From contig JAIEMU010000138.1 in the NCBI GenBank assembly GCA_019751895.1, positions 1-35,591 on the forward strand: DNA of 35,591 bases, in the 5' to 3' direction. This stretch comes from Sphingobacteriaceae bacterium. Its GTDB lineage: Bacteria > Bacteroidota > Bacteroidia > Sphingobacteriales > Sphingobacteriaceae. The position numbers were made by a program, and so were the translations under genes. Numbering within the stretch: position 1 is the stretch's first letter; each line of letters starts with the position of its first letter. The notes beneath the pieces were generated by a model. The model was given only the letters and a program-made list of their open reading frames with translations, was not told the origin of the DNA and ran no database searches. Below are positions 1 to 9,569 of the stretch, in pieces.

Positions 1-2
1 AA

Positions 3-65
3 AAAATGGATAAAATAGATCTGCCAAGTCTCATTACTTTGGTAAATGACTACAACGGCGGATAA
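3..65 (+). CDS. C-terminal fragment of an upstream CDS (truncated by window start), product unknown
   Basis: Open frame reading ...KMDKIDLPSLITLVNDYNGG* ending in TAA at 63-65, followed directly by a terminator hairpin. Confidence 0.4.
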   Translation, partial: KMDKIDLPSLITLVNDYNGG

Positions 66-66
66 A

Positions 67-104
67 AAAAATTCTCCTATTCGAATAGTGAATAGGAGAA
101 TTTT
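67..104. terminator. Bidirectional terminator hairpin between convergent genes
   Basis: Inverted repeat AAAATTCTCCTATTC ... GAATAGGAGAATTTT with A/T tails. Confidence 0.75.
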
Positions 105-110
105 AATTTC

Positions 111-1583
111 TTAATATGCTCTTGCGAACAAAACTCTTTGAATAGAGGGTTTTCCCGTTAAGATACAAAACCCATCTTCTAATTTATTGTCTAATGGAAT
201 GCATCTAATGGTTGCTTTGGTTTCGTCTTTAATTCTTTTTTCTGTTTCGGCAGTGCCATCCCAGTGGGCAGAAATAAAACCAGCTTTACCGTCTAGCAGT
301 TGTTTAAACTCTTCGTAAGAATTTGCTTCTGTAATGTGCGCCGCTCTATAATCACTCGCTTTTTTGTAAATATTATTTTGAATTTCTTCTAATAAATTTT
401 CAATATAATTGGCTAATCCCTCTTGTGGAACGGTAAATTTTTCTTTGGTGTCTCTTCTCGCCAATTCAACCGTGCCATTTTGCATATCTCTTGCGCCAAT
501 TGCCAAACGAATAGGCACTCCTTTTAATTCGTATTCAGCAAATTTAAAACCAGGTCTTTGGCTCTCTCTATCGTCAAATTTTACAGAAACGCCCATTTTT
601 TTAAGCTCAACAATTAATGTATCTACATAATTGCGTGTATTTTGTAAATCCTCAGCATCTTTATAAACGGGTACAATAACCACTTGAATAGGCGCTAATT
701 TTGGTGGCAATACCAAGCCAGAATCATCGCTATGCGCCATAATCAAAGCGCCGATTAAACGGGTTGAAACTCCCCAAGAAGTAGCCCAAACATGTTCTAA
801 CTTGCCTTCTTTGCTTGTAAATTTCACATCAAAAGCTTTGGCAAAGTTTTGCCCCAAAAAGTGTGACGTTCCTGCCTGCAAAGCTTTTCCATCTTGCATC
901 AAAGCTTCAATGCAATAGGTGTCTAAAGCACCAGCAAAACGTTCGGTAGGTGTTTTTTTCCCTTTCACAACAGGCAGTCCCATCCAGTTTTCAGCAAAAT
1001 CAGCATACACATCCAACATTCTTTCGGTTTCTTCTATGGCTTCTTGCGAAGTTGCGTGGGCGGTATGTCCTTCTTGCCACAAAAATTCAGCAGTACGCAA
1101 AAACAAACGCGTTCGCATTTCCCAACGCACTACATTTGCCCATTGATTCACCAAAATTGGCAAATCTCTATACGATTCAATCCAGCCTCTATACGTATTC
1201 CAAATAATGGTTTCAGAAGTTGGACGAACAATTAATTCTTCTTCTAATTTGGCATCCTCATCCACAATAATATTTCCATTGCCATCATTTTTTAAACGAT
1301 AGTGGGTTACTACTGCACATTCCGTAGCAAAACCATCTACGTGAGAGGCTTCTTTAGAAAAATATGACTTCGGGATGAATAATGGGAAATAGGCATTGCT
1401 GTGTCCTGTATCTTTAAATTTTTGATCCAAAACAGCCTGCATTTTCTCCCATATTGAGTATCCATAAGGTTTTATCACCATACATCCTCTAACAGATGAA
1501 TGTTCTGCTAAATCAGCTTTAAGAACAATATCATTGTACCACTGCGAATAATCCTCTTCTTTACTTGTGATGCCTTTACTCAT
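111..1583 (-). CDS. proS: Prolyl-tRNA synthetase (short, archaeal/eukaryote-like type)
   Basis: Class II aaRS motifs ([61 protein letters not shown]). The start is probably the internal Met ([18 protein letters not shown]), not the upstream Met of the 1646 ORF. Confidence 0.96.
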   Translation of the reverse strand: MSKGITSKEEDYSQWYNDIVLKADLAEHSSVRGCMVIKPYGYSIWEKMQAVLDQKFKDTGHSNAYFPLFIPKSYFSKEASHVDGFATECAVVTHYRLKNDGNGNIIVDEDAKLEEELIVRPTSETIIWNTYRGWIESYRDLPILVNQWANVVRWEMRTRLFLRTAEFLWQEGHTAHATSQEAIEETERMLDVYADFAENWMGLPVVKGKKTPTERFAGALDTYCIEALMQDGKALQAGTSHFLGQNFAKAFDVKFTSKEGKLEHVWATSWGVSTRLIGALIMAHSDDSGLVLPPKLAPIQVVIVPVYKDAEDLQNTRNYVDTLIVELKKMGVSVKFDDRESQRPGFKFAEYELKGVPIRLAIGARDMQNGTVELARRDTKEKFTVPQEGLANYIENLLEEIQNNIYKKASDYRAAHITEANSYEEFKQLLDGKAGFISAHWDGTAETEKRIKDETKATIRCIPLDNKLEDGFCILTGKPSIQRVLFARAY

Positions 1584-1690
1584 AATTTTATTGAAATAAT
1601 TTTTGTTTACCTTTGTTGTATAATTAATGAGGACAAATTTATACATTTATACCTACATATTTTAATCACAGTTCGTAAAACGTTACAATC

Positions 1691-2686
1691 ATGAAAACCA
1701 ACGCCCTAAAAGTTGCTGCATTAATTGTTTTTAGCACGCTACTGTATTCTTGTGATGTGTCAAGATTAGCACAACAAAACACTGACGATGACGTGTATAA
1801 CACGAAAGCCGAAAGGATTGTCTATACACCACCTAAAAGAGACACCACCCGAACCAATTACATCACCACCGAGCCTTATTATGAAGCGGAGGAGATTGTT
1901 TATACCACAAGATTTAATCGTTTTAATGAGCCTGTTCGCAGAAGATACAATAATTTCTACTACGACAACAATCTATACAGTAGTTTTTATAGCGATTTTG
2001 ATTTTGGCGTAGGTTTATCCTTCGATATTTACAATCCCTATCGTTTTATACAGCCTTTGTATTATTACGATAATTTTTGGTCGTATAGACCAAATTACTG
2101 GAATCCATATTTCAACAATAGTTTTTGGTCATATAGAAACAATTATTGGGGTCCTTATTCTTATTACGATAATTATTGGGGTGGTGGATTTTATGGTAAT
2201 AATTATTGGGGCGGTGGATTTTATGGTAATAACTTTTGGGGAGGCGGGTTTTATGGAAACAATTATTGGGGAGGTGGATTTTATGGCAACAATTATTGGG
2301 GCCGCGGCTTCAACAACTATTACCGCAATCCAAACTATGGCGCTAGACCAAGCAGAGGTTCAGAAAATACGCTATACAATTCCAATCAAAACAATGGCTA
2401 TTACAATGGAGGAAGAGGCAGCAGAAGCGAAAATTACAATCCAAACAATCAGGATGTAGGACGCCCAAGCAGAACGGGATATGTACCTGAACGAGAAGCC
2501 ATACCAAATAACAGAAGAAGCGACGACAATACCCGCAGCAACAACTACGAAAGACCAAGCAGAGAAGGCAATGCCCCAACTCGTGACAGTCGCCCAAGTT
2601 ATACCCCTAGCAACAGCGGAGGTTCTTCAGGTGGCGCAAGATCATCGGGCGGAGGCGGAGGCGGAAGACCTTCCAGAGGTGGATAA
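1691..2686 (+). CDS. Tyr/Asn/Gly-rich repeat lipoprotein, function unknown
   Basis: Signal peptide with lipobox LYSC, NYWGGGFYGN repeats, low-complexity Ser/Gly/Arg-rich C-terminus. Confidence 0.75.
   Translation: MKTNALKVAALIVFSTLLYSCDVSRLAQQNTDDDVYNTKAERIVYTPPKRDTTRTNYITTEPYYEAEEIVYTTRFNRFNEPVRRRYNNFYYDNNLYSSFYSDFDFGVGLSFDIYNPYRFIQPLYYYDNFWSYRPNYWNPYFNNSFWSYRNNYWGPYSYYDNYWGGGFYGNNYWGGGFYGNNFWGGGFYGNNYWGGGFYGNNYWGRGFNNYYRNPNYGARPSRGSENTLYNSNQNNGYYNGGRGSRSENYNPNNQDVGRPSRTGYVPEREAIPNNRRSDDNTRSNNYERPSREGNAPTRDSRPSYTPSNSGGSSGGARSSGGGGGGRPSRGG
2171..2317 (+). repeat. In-frame 30-bp tandem repeat (four full units plus a partial fifth) encoding NYWGGGFYGN
   Basis: Units begin at 2171, 2201, 2231, 2261 and 2291: aattattggggtggtggattttatggtaat and variants. 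Confidence 0.9.
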
Positions 2687-2721
2687 ATTTTAAAATCAAT
2701 TAAATTCAATACAACAATCAG

Positions 2722-4251
2722 ATGAAAAAAATTAGCCTTACATTATTAGTTGCTACTTTTGGTTTCAGTGCAACAACTTTCGCACAATACGCAGGCGATG
2801 CCTTGCGTTTTTCGCAAACCAATTATGGTAGCAATGCCCGTTTTAAAGCCATGGGAAATGCCCAAGTGGGCGTAGGTGGCGATATGAGTTCGATGAGTGC
2901 CAACCCTGCAGGTTTGGGCTTGATGACCAAATCAGATTTTAGCTTAACCCCTGAATTTAACAGCGCCAACGCTCAATCAACTTTCTTGGGCGAACAAAGC
3001 GACAACAGCAGATTGAAACTAAACTTCAATCAAATTGGTGCTGCATTTTACTTACCAATGTTTACCTCAAGTAAAAGAAAACCAGGTTCAGACGAAATTA
3101 TTAGCTTTGTGTTTGGTTTGGGATACAACCGAAACAACGATTTTAATATCGAAAACTACCATTCGGGAACTAATTACAGTAATTCTATTAATAATTACTT
3201 TGCAGAATTAGGAGGTAGTACCACACCAAACACCTTACCTACAGATGGTGAGCGTCGCCTTGCAAGACCCGCTTTTGATGATTACAATATAAATTATGAT
3301 GCCACAAATGCAAAATATACTTCAGGTATAAATACAAAAGAAGGAGTATTACAATCAAGAAATGACAGAAAAAGTGGTGGAACTTCAGAATTTAACATTT
3401 CAAGCGCATTGAATTTAGGTAATCAGCTTTATTTTGGTTTAAGTTTGGGTATTGTGAGTGTAAGATACAGAAGTGAGGCTAGCTATGAAGAAAATGGATG
3501 GGCGAATAGGTACAACGACAAAGGGGTTCAACTAGCGGATGTGAAATACAATTCATTTTACAATCAAACACAAGAAACCAGGGGCTCGGGTGTGAATTTG
3601 AAACTTGGGGTAATGTATAAACCTGCGCCTTTTTTTAGAGTGGGTGCTACCCTACACACGCCATCTTGGATACAAATAACCGATTCTTACACCGAAGGTT
3701 TAGACAATACCAAAACACAAGATGGATCCGCCTATTCTCAAATTTATGATTTTGAGTATGCAATTACCACGCCTTTAAAAGCCTCTTTAGGTACAAGTTT
3801 TATCATTGGCAACAGTGCCATCATCAGTGCCGATGTGGATTATGTAGATTATTCGATGATAAACTTTTCTAGGTCGGCTGCTGCCGAACAAACCCTTAAT
3901 ATTGATGTAAATACCATCAATAAAAACAACAAAGAAGTAAGAGATAAATATACGGGAGCGATGAACTATCGTGTAGGTGGTGAATACAAAATCAACCAAT
4001 TTAGTGTGCGTATGGGTTATGGATTGAATGGTAGTCCGTATAAAAACGATGGCAGTGGTTATTTTGACACACAAATTTACAGTGGAGGTTTGGGTTATCG
4101 ATTTGGGGATTATTATTTAGACCTTACTTATCAACAAGTAAAAAACAAAACCAATTATAGCACTTATACTTTGAGCGACAATAGTCACCCAGTAGCTACT
4201 TTTGCGAACACATTTAACAATACCTTTTTAACCTTTGGGGTGAAATTTTAA
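2722..4251 (+). CDS. Outer-membrane beta-barrel protein, OmpP1/FadL-like
   Basis: Signal peptide; DALRFSQTNYGSNARFKAMGNAQVGVGGDMSSMSANPAGLGLM is typical of the Bacteroidota OmpP1/FadL/TodX-like family; terminal aromatic residue (LTFGVKF). Confidence 0.8.
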   Translation: MKKISLTLLVATFGFSATTFAQYAGDALRFSQTNYGSNARFKAMGNAQVGVGGDMSSMSANPAGLGLMTKSDFSLTPEFNSANAQSTFLGEQSDNSRLKLNFNQIGAAFYLPMFTSSKRKPGSDEIISFVFGLGYNRNNDFNIENYHSGTNYSNSINNYFAELGGSTTPNTLPTDGERRLARPAFDDYNINYDATNAKYTSGINTKEGVLQSRNDRKSGGTSEFNISSALNLGNQLYFGLSLGIVSVRYRSEASYEENGWANRYNDKGVQLADVKYNSFYNQTQETRGSGVNLKLGVMYKPAPFFRVGATLHTPSWIQITDSYTEGLDNTKTQDGSAYSQIYDFEYAITTPLKASLGTSFIIGNSAIISADVDYVDYSMINFSRSAAAEQTLNIDVNTINKNNKEVRDKYTGAMNYRVGGEYKINQFSVRMGYGLNGSPYKNDGSGYFDTQIYSGGLGYRFGDYYLDLTYQQVKNKTNYSTYTLSDNSHPVATFANTFNNTFLTFGVKF

Positions 4252-4271
4252 ATCCCTAAATCTAAAAAACC

Positions 4272-4314
4272 AAATCGGGCTATCTTTATTGAAAAGGTAG
4301 CCCGATTTTTTTGG
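4272..4314. terminator. Terminator hairpin between convergent genes
   Basis: AAATCGGGCTA ... TAGCCCGATTTTTTT. Confidence 0.75.
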
Positions 4315-4322
4315 TTTAAAAA

Positions 4323-4805
4323 TTAGCTTTTAGTTTTTCGCCTGAGGTAGGTATCTGCAAAAACCAAAGCCAATACCACATCAAAAAACATAAACAGGTA
4401 TAAAAATATTGGGTTGCTTATCTTTTGAAATCCTATTTTTGGGAAATCGATATTCAAACCTAAATTTGAGGCTTTAATGCTGGTTTTAGAAAGCGAATAA
4501 GCCAACATTAAAACAATAGAAAGCACAAAAAAACCTGCAATGGCATAAATCAATTGCGTATTAATTTTGGTTTTCATCACCTTAGGGCTCATTTCTAAGT
4601 TTACCTTTTCCATCACATTTCTGGTAAACGACATCGAGGGTTCTTCCAAATCATCCGTTTCGAGCATTTTTTGCAAAGCACTCAACTCGGCATATAAAGC
4701 CGCATAATCGGCATTTAAACTGATTTTTAATTCAATTTCTAATTTCTCATTTGCCGTACAATTACCATCTAGGTAATCCCACAGTTGTTCTTCTATCGTT
4801 TTCAT
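4323..4805 (-). CDS. Putative membrane anti-sigma factor partner of the upstream ECF sigma gene
   Basis: ATGA overlap with the sigma gene stop; small protein with soluble N-terminal region (LWDYLDGNCTANEKLEIELKISLN) and two predicted TM helices. Confidence 0.65.
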   Translation of the reverse strand: MKTIEEQLWDYLDGNCTANEKLEIELKISLNADYAALYAELSALQKMLETDDLEEPSMSFTRNVMEKVNLEMSPKVMKTKINTQLIYAIAGFFVLSIVLMLAYSLSKTSIKASNLGLNIDFPKIGFQKISNPIFLYLFMFFDVVLALVFADTYLRRKTKS

Positions 4806-5386
4806 ATTAAACAATTTACTTCCTCTTGCAACAAATGTTGCAATTTATCTTTTAAGCGATGTCTGGCTCTATGCAATTTTACTTTTACGGTATTGCTTTC
4901 CATGTTCAAAGCTTGTGCTATTTCTTCCAAACTTTGTTCGCCTTTGTAAAACAAGGTAATAATGGCGGCATCATCGGGCAGCAGCATTTCGATGGCTTGA
5001 TTGAGATAAACGTGATTGCTTTTTTTATCCAAATCGTCGGCACTGAAAGATGAAATGTGGTTTTCTAATTGTAAAACCGATGTTTCATCGTCTATCGATT
5101 GGGTCTCTACTCTTTTTTTTCTTAAAAATGTCATCGCTGTGGTGTAGGTAATTGTGTAAAGCCAGGTTGTAAACTTTGCAGTTTGTTTAAACGTTCCCAA
5201 AGCTCGATAAGCTTTCACAAAACAATCTTGCGCTATTTCTTCGGCATCTTCACGGTTGCGTGCAAATTTTAAAGCCAAGGTAAACACAAACCGCTGATGG
5301 CGTTTTACCAAAACATTGTATAGCTGAGTTTCGCCCAACAACACTCGGTTAATAATTTCTACATCTGTTTGTATATTTTGCTGCAT
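4802..5386 (-). CDS. ECF-type RNA polymerase sigma factor (sigma-70 family)
   Basis: Region 2 (NREDAEEIAQDCFVKAYRALGTFKQTAKFTTWLYTITYTTAMTFLRKKR) and region 4 (FYKGEQSLEEIAQALNMESNTVKVKLHRARHRLKDKL). Confidence 0.93.
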   Translation of the reverse strand: MQQNIQTDVEIINRVLLGETQLYNVLVKRHQRFVFTLALKFARNREDAEEIAQDCFVKAYRALGTFKQTAKFTTWLYTITYTTAMTFLRKKRVETQSIDDETSVLQLENHISSFSADDLDKKSNHVYLNQAIEMLLPDDAAIITLFYKGEQSLEEIAQALNMESNTVKVKLHRARHRLKDKLQHLLQEEVNCLI

Positions 5387-5395
5387 TCTGCCCTT

Positions 5396-5424
5396 TATGA
5401 CTACCCTTGAATTTAAAAGGTTAC
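5396..5424 (-). promoter_or_regulatory. Candidate ECF-sigma promoter (autoregulatory) upstream of the sigma gene
   Basis: Minus strand: GTAAC-CTTTTAAATTCAAGGGTA-GTCATA; same -35/-10 elements and 18-nt spacing as the site upstream of the TonB receptor at 18829. Confidence 0.55.
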
Positions 5425-5498
5425 AACACGAAAGGTAAATAAAAGATTTATTTCTTTTTTAATTTCCCAATTCTATTTACAATTGGTTATTTTGCACC

Positions 5499-6650
5499 AT
5501 GCAATTCAAAAAAATACTTGGTCAAGAAAATATTAAACAACAACTTATCAAAACGGTTGAAGAAAACAGAGTTTCACACGCTCAATTGTTTCTTTCGCCT
5601 GAAGGTTGCGGTGCTTTTCCCTTAGCGGTTGCCTATGCGCAGTATATCAATTGCCTACAAAAAACCAATGACGACAGCTGTGGCGAATGCAGCAATTGCC
5701 GAAAATACGAAAAATACATTCACCCTGATTTGCATTTTTCATTTCCATTTTATGCCAAGCACAAAGAAGATACCGCCGAACTTTATATAGAAGAATGGCG
5801 AAATATGTTGCTCGAAAATCCTTATTTCGATTTAAATACTTGGCGTTCGCAAATCAACCCTGAGAAAAGCAAGCAAGCCAACATCAATATTTCGGAATGC
5901 CATAGCATTATCAAAAAACTAAGCTACAAAGCATTTGAGGCAGAAACCAAAGTGCTGATTATGTGGCTACCCGAATATTTAGATAGCCAAGGAAATGCCT
6001 TGCTAAAAATTATTGAGGAACCGCCTGCCAACACGCTTTTTATTTTGGTGGCCAACAACCAAGAAAAAGTATTGTCAACCCTGTTGTCGAGAACACAAAT
6101 AGTAAAAATAAAAGCCTTGCCCAACGAGGTCATCAGTAATTATTTGATGGCAGAAAAATCGTTGGAAGAAGCCGAAGCGCATCAATATAGTTTTTTGGCG
6201 GATGGCAATTTGGTAGAAGCCGAACGATTGGTGCTACACATGGAAGACAAAAGCGCCGACCTATTCACCAATTGGTTGCGTTTGGGTTATGGTAACAAAG
6301 TAACAGACATGATTGCCTTTACGGATGAAATGTCCAGCTGGGGAAGAGAAGGACAAAAAAATTTTTTACGCTATGGAATTAATTTTTTACGTGAGTGTAG
6401 CTTACTGCTCAATGGCGTAGAAGAAATGGTAAAATTACCGCCTAACATACTCGAAACCGCCAAAAAGCTAACTACACATGTGCTTACCCAAAACATGATT
6501 AATGCTTTGGTAATTGAATTAGAAAGCGCACATTACCACGTTGAAAGAAATGCAAACCCAAAAATATTATTTTTAGATGTATCTTTACAGCTGGTAAAAA
6601 TAATTAAATTTAAAACGTTCCCGAAAGGGACTCAATATATACTCGATTAA
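5499..6650 (+). CDS. holB: DNA polymerase III subunit delta'
   Basis: LGQENIKQQLIKTVEENRVSHAQLFLSPEGCGAFPLAVAYAQYINC, zinc-binding CGECSNCRKYEKYIHPDLHF, EPPANTLFILVANNQEKVLSTLLSRTQ. Confidence 0.93.
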   Translation: MQFKKILGQENIKQQLIKTVEENRVSHAQLFLSPEGCGAFPLAVAYAQYINCLQKTNDDSCGECSNCRKYEKYIHPDLHFSFPFYAKHKEDTAELYIEEWRNMLLENPYFDLNTWRSQINPEKSKQANINISECHSIIKKLSYKAFEAETKVLIMWLPEYLDSQGNALLKIIEEPPANTLFILVANNQEKVLSTLLSRTQIVKIKALPNEVISNYLMAEKSLEEAEAHQYSFLADGNLVEAERLVLHMEDKSADLFTNWLRLGYGNKVTDMIAFTDEMSSWGREGQKNFLRYGINFLRECSLLLNGVEEMVKLPPNILETAKKLTTHVLTQNMINALVIELESAHYHVERNANPKILFLDVSLQLVKIIKFKTFPKGTQYILD

Positions 6651-6651
6651 T

Positions 6652-7971
6652 ATGGGATGTGGAAGTTGTTCCTCAGGCGGTGGATGTGCCCCTGCAGGTT
6701 GTAAAAGTAATGGTTCTTGTTTAACTGGCGGTTGCCAAAAAATGGAAGTTCACGATTGGCTTTCAAATTTGGATATGCCTACAAACTATACCGCTTTTAA
6801 TATCGTAGAAGTAAAATTTAAAGGTGCAAGAAAAGAGTTTTTTGTAAATACAGAAAATATCTATTTAGAAATAGGCGAATTAGTAGCCGTAGAAGGCCCT
6901 TCGGGAGGTTACGATGTAGGGCACGTTTCGCTTACTGGCGAATTGGTGCGTACACAAATGAAACGCTACAAAACATCTTTAGCGCAAGTAACCCGCAAAA
7001 TTTATAGAAAAGCTACCGAACTAGACGTAAGCAAATGGAAATTAGCCAAAGACCTAGAATGGGAAACCATGCACAAAGCTAGAACTTTGGCCTTAGAACT
7101 GCGCTTATCCATGAAAATTAGTGACGTAGATTATCAAGGCGACAAAACCAAAGCCATCTTTTTTTATACTGCCGATGGACGTGTAGATTTTAGAGAATTG
7201 ATTAAAAGATTGGGCGAAAGTTTCCGCATTAGAATAGAAATGCGCCAAATTGGAATGCGTCAAGAAGCTGGCAGACTAGGCGGAATAGGCTCTTGTGGGC
7301 GAGAATTGTGTTGTTCTACTTGGTTGACCAATTTTAAAACCGTTTCGACCGCAGCAGCGAGATACCAAAATTTATCGCTCAATACCTTGAAACTTGCAGG
7401 GCAGTGCGGAAAGCTAAAATGTTGTTTGAATTATGAATTAGACACTTATTTGGATGCCTTAAAAGACATTCCTGAAAAGGTGGGTTCTTTGCTTACTCAA
7501 TTTGGAGTGGCGAGACACCAAAAAACCGATATCTTCAAAAAAATAATGTGGTTTAGCTATGCCAATCAAGAAGATTGGATTCCTTTGCATGCCGACCGTG
7601 TAAAAGAAATTATGGCAATGAACAAAAAAGGCGAAAAACCGCTTAATTTGAAAGATGAAGCCGCAGAAATTAAACATGCTACCATCGTTGAAAAAATTCC
7701 TGATTATGAAAATGTGGTTGGACAAGACAGTTTAACACGTTTGGACGATAAAAACCGTAATAAAAATAAAAATAACCGCAATCATAAAAACAAAAACAAC
7801 GCAAACAGAGGCGAAAGACCAAACCCTAGCGAAGGAGCAAAAAACAACAACCCTACTGCGGAAAAAACAAACGAAAATGCGGCACCTCGTCCTGCCAACA
7901 AAAAAAATAAAAACCGTAATAAAAAGAAACCAACAAATAAACCCAATGAAAATCCCGTTGTTAGTTCTTAA
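6652..7971 (+). CDS. ricT: PSP1-domain protein, RicT/YaaT-like, with Cys-rich N-terminus and Lys/Asn-rich C-terminal tail
   Basis: RIEMRQIGMRQEAGRLGGIGSCGRELCCSTWL ... LAGQCGKLKCCLNYE is the PSP1/RicT signature; located directly after holB. Confidence 0.9.
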   Translation: MGCGSCSSGGGCAPAGCKSNGSCLTGGCQKMEVHDWLSNLDMPTNYTAFNIVEVKFKGARKEFFVNTENIYLEIGELVAVEGPSGGYDVGHVSLTGELVRTQMKRYKTSLAQVTRKIYRKATELDVSKWKLAKDLEWETMHKARTLALELRLSMKISDVDYQGDKTKAIFFYTADGRVDFRELIKRLGESFRIRIEMRQIGMRQEAGRLGGIGSCGRELCCSTWLTNFKTVSTAAARYQNLSLNTLKLAGQCGKLKCCLNYELDTYLDALKDIPEKVGSLLTQFGVARHQKTDIFKKIMWFSYANQEDWIPLHADRVKEIMAMNKKGEKPLNLKDEAAEIKHATIVEKIPDYENVVGQDSLTRLDDKNRNKNKNNRNHKNKNNANRGERPNPSEGAKNNNPTAEKTNENAAPRPANKKNKNRNKKKPTNKPNENPVVSS

Positions 7972-8425
7972 AAAATCGATTTTAGTATTGCTTATGGCTT
8001 GTACATTTTTAAGTTGTACAAACAATCAACACGCATTTGTGACCAAAGATTTTGCCAACGGCAATTGGAATTATGCGAATAAAGTTTTGCTTACCGCCAA
8101 CATTGCGGACGTGAGCAAAAGCTACAATGTATGCGTAACCTTTCGCCATAGCAATCAATATCTTTACTCAAATATCTTTGTGATGTTTCACATAAGGGCT
8201 GCTAATCAGCATTTGTATAAAAGAGTAGAATATACTTTGACGCATCCCGATGGAGAATGGACAGGCAATGGCTCGGGAGATTTGTTTACCGATACTTTTT
8301 TATTGTTGAAAAACTATAAATTCAAAAAAGCAGGGAACTATACCTTTGAAATTGTACAGGATATGCGTGACAATCCCTTAGTGGGGATGAGTGATGTAAA
8401 TCTATTTATTGAAGTAAATAAATAA
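7946..8425 (+). CDS. gldH: Gliding motility-associated lipoprotein GldH
   Basis: MKIPLLVLKKSILVLLMACTFLSCTNNQ lipobox; NVCVTFRHSNQYLYSNIFVMFHI...RVEYTLTHPDGEWTGNGSGDLFT matches the GldH pattern; ATG at 7946 overlaps the ricT 3' end by 26 nt. Confidence 0.82.
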   Translation: MKIPLLVLKKSILVLLMACTFLSCTNNQHAFVTKDFANGNWNYANKVLLTANIADVSKSYNVCVTFRHSNQYLYSNIFVMFHIRAANQHLYKRVEYTLTHPDGEWTGNGSGDLFTDTFLLLKNYKFKKAGNYTFEIVQDMRDNPLVGMSDVNLFIEVNK

Positions 8426-8441
8426 AAAATATTACCCATAA

Positions 8442-8476
8442 AAAAAGGCGATGAAAAATGTTTTCATCGCCTTTTT
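8442..8476. terminator. Bidirectional terminator hairpin
   Basis: AAAAAGGCGATGAAAA atg TTTTCATCGCCTTTTT. Confidence 0.8.
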
Positions 8477-8492
8477 GCTTTTCATCAAAAGC

Positions 8493-9479
8493 TTATTTTT
8501 TGATATACATTACTTCTTTCACAGCTTTTACTACTTTATCTGCATTTGGCAAACTAGCGGCAATAAGCGTTGGTGCATACGGCAAAGGCACATCTGCACA
8601 AGTGATGCGCAATACCGGTGCATCTAAATAATCAAACGCATTTTTTTGTACATTAAAAGCAATCTCTGAAGAGATAGAAGCCAATGGCCAAGCCTCTTCA
8701 ACAATTACCAAACGATTTGTTTTTTTCACCGATTCGATGATGGTTGCATAATCAATTGGGCGAACAGTACGCAAATCGATTACTTCAACATTGATGCCTT
8801 CTTTGGTTAATTCTTCAACCGCAGGTGCAACCACACGTGACAACATTTTACCAAAAGAAACAATGGTTACATCGGTTCCTTGTTTGGTTACATTGGCTTT
8901 GCCAATTGGCAAATAATATTCTTCTTCAGGCACATGACCTTTATCACCATACATCACTTCACTTTCCATGAAAATGATTGGGTCTGGATCGATAATCGCT
9001 TGTTTAAGCAATCCTTTAGCGTCGTAAGGCGTTGAAGGAATTACTACTTTTAAACCTGGGCAATTGGCAAACCAATTCTCAAAGTTTTGAGAGTGTTGCG
9101 CACCTAATTGACCTGCATTTCCAGTTGGACCACGGAAAACAATTGGACAAGAAAACTGACCGCCACTCATCGATAAAACTTTGGCTGCTGCATTGATAAT
9201 TTGGTCGATGGCAACCAACGAAAAGTTGAAAGTCATAAACTCAACTATTGGCAATAAGCCATTCATAGCCGCACCTACGCCAATACCTGCAAAACCTAAT
9301 TCGGCAATCGGGGTGTCGATAACGCGTTTGTCGCCAAACTCATCTAACATTCCTTGACTTACTTTATAGGCACCATTGTATTGTGCAACTTCTTCGCCCA
9401 TTAAAAAAACGTTTTCATTTTTGCGCATTTCTTCGCTTAATGCTTCACGTAGGGCTTCTCTAAATTGTATTTCTCTCAT
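8493..9479 (-). CDS. pdhB: Pyruvate dehydrogenase complex E1 component, beta subunit
   Basis: MREIQFREALREALSEEMRKNENVFLMGEEVAQYNGAYKVSQGMLDEFGDKRVIDTPIAELGFAGIGVGAAMNGLLPIVEFMTFNF. Confidence 0.95.
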   Translation of the reverse strand: MREIQFREALREALSEEMRKNENVFLMGEEVAQYNGAYKVSQGMLDEFGDKRVIDTPIAELGFAGIGVGAAMNGLLPIVEFMTFNFSLVAIDQIINAAAKVLSMSGGQFSCPIVFRGPTGNAGQLGAQHSQNFENWFANCPGLKVVIPSTPYDAKGLLKQAIIDPDPIIFMESEVMYGDKGHVPEEEYYLPIGKANVTKQGTDVTIVSFGKMLSRVVAPAVEELTKEGINVEVIDLRTVRPIDYATIIESVKKTNRLVIVEEAWPLASISSEIAFNVQKNAFDYLDAPVLRITCADVPLPYAPTLIAASLPNADKVVKAVKEVMYIKK

Positions 9480-9569
9480 CGTTGGGTTTAAAAAAATTAC
9501 TTCGGCAAATATAACTATTGTAGCGGAAATAAAAAGCCTGATTTTAAATAGATATTTATCCCTAAAAGA

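Noticed and set aside
409-1235. Plus-strand ORFs antisense to proS in the ORF track
   Set aside because: Short, overlapping each other in several frames, no recognisable domain, and fully inside a strongly supported proS gene.
1683-1688. Third GTAAC box (minus strand) upstream of proS as another ECF promoter
   Set aside because: The GTAAC-GTTTTA part resembles the -35, but the position 18 nt downstream reads AAAATA, with no GTC -10 element.
1788-2597. Alternative-frame ORFs over the repeat lipoprotein (e.g. 2181-2459)
   Set aside because: By-products of the 30-bp in-frame tandem repeat, which keeps all frames open. No start context or domain support.
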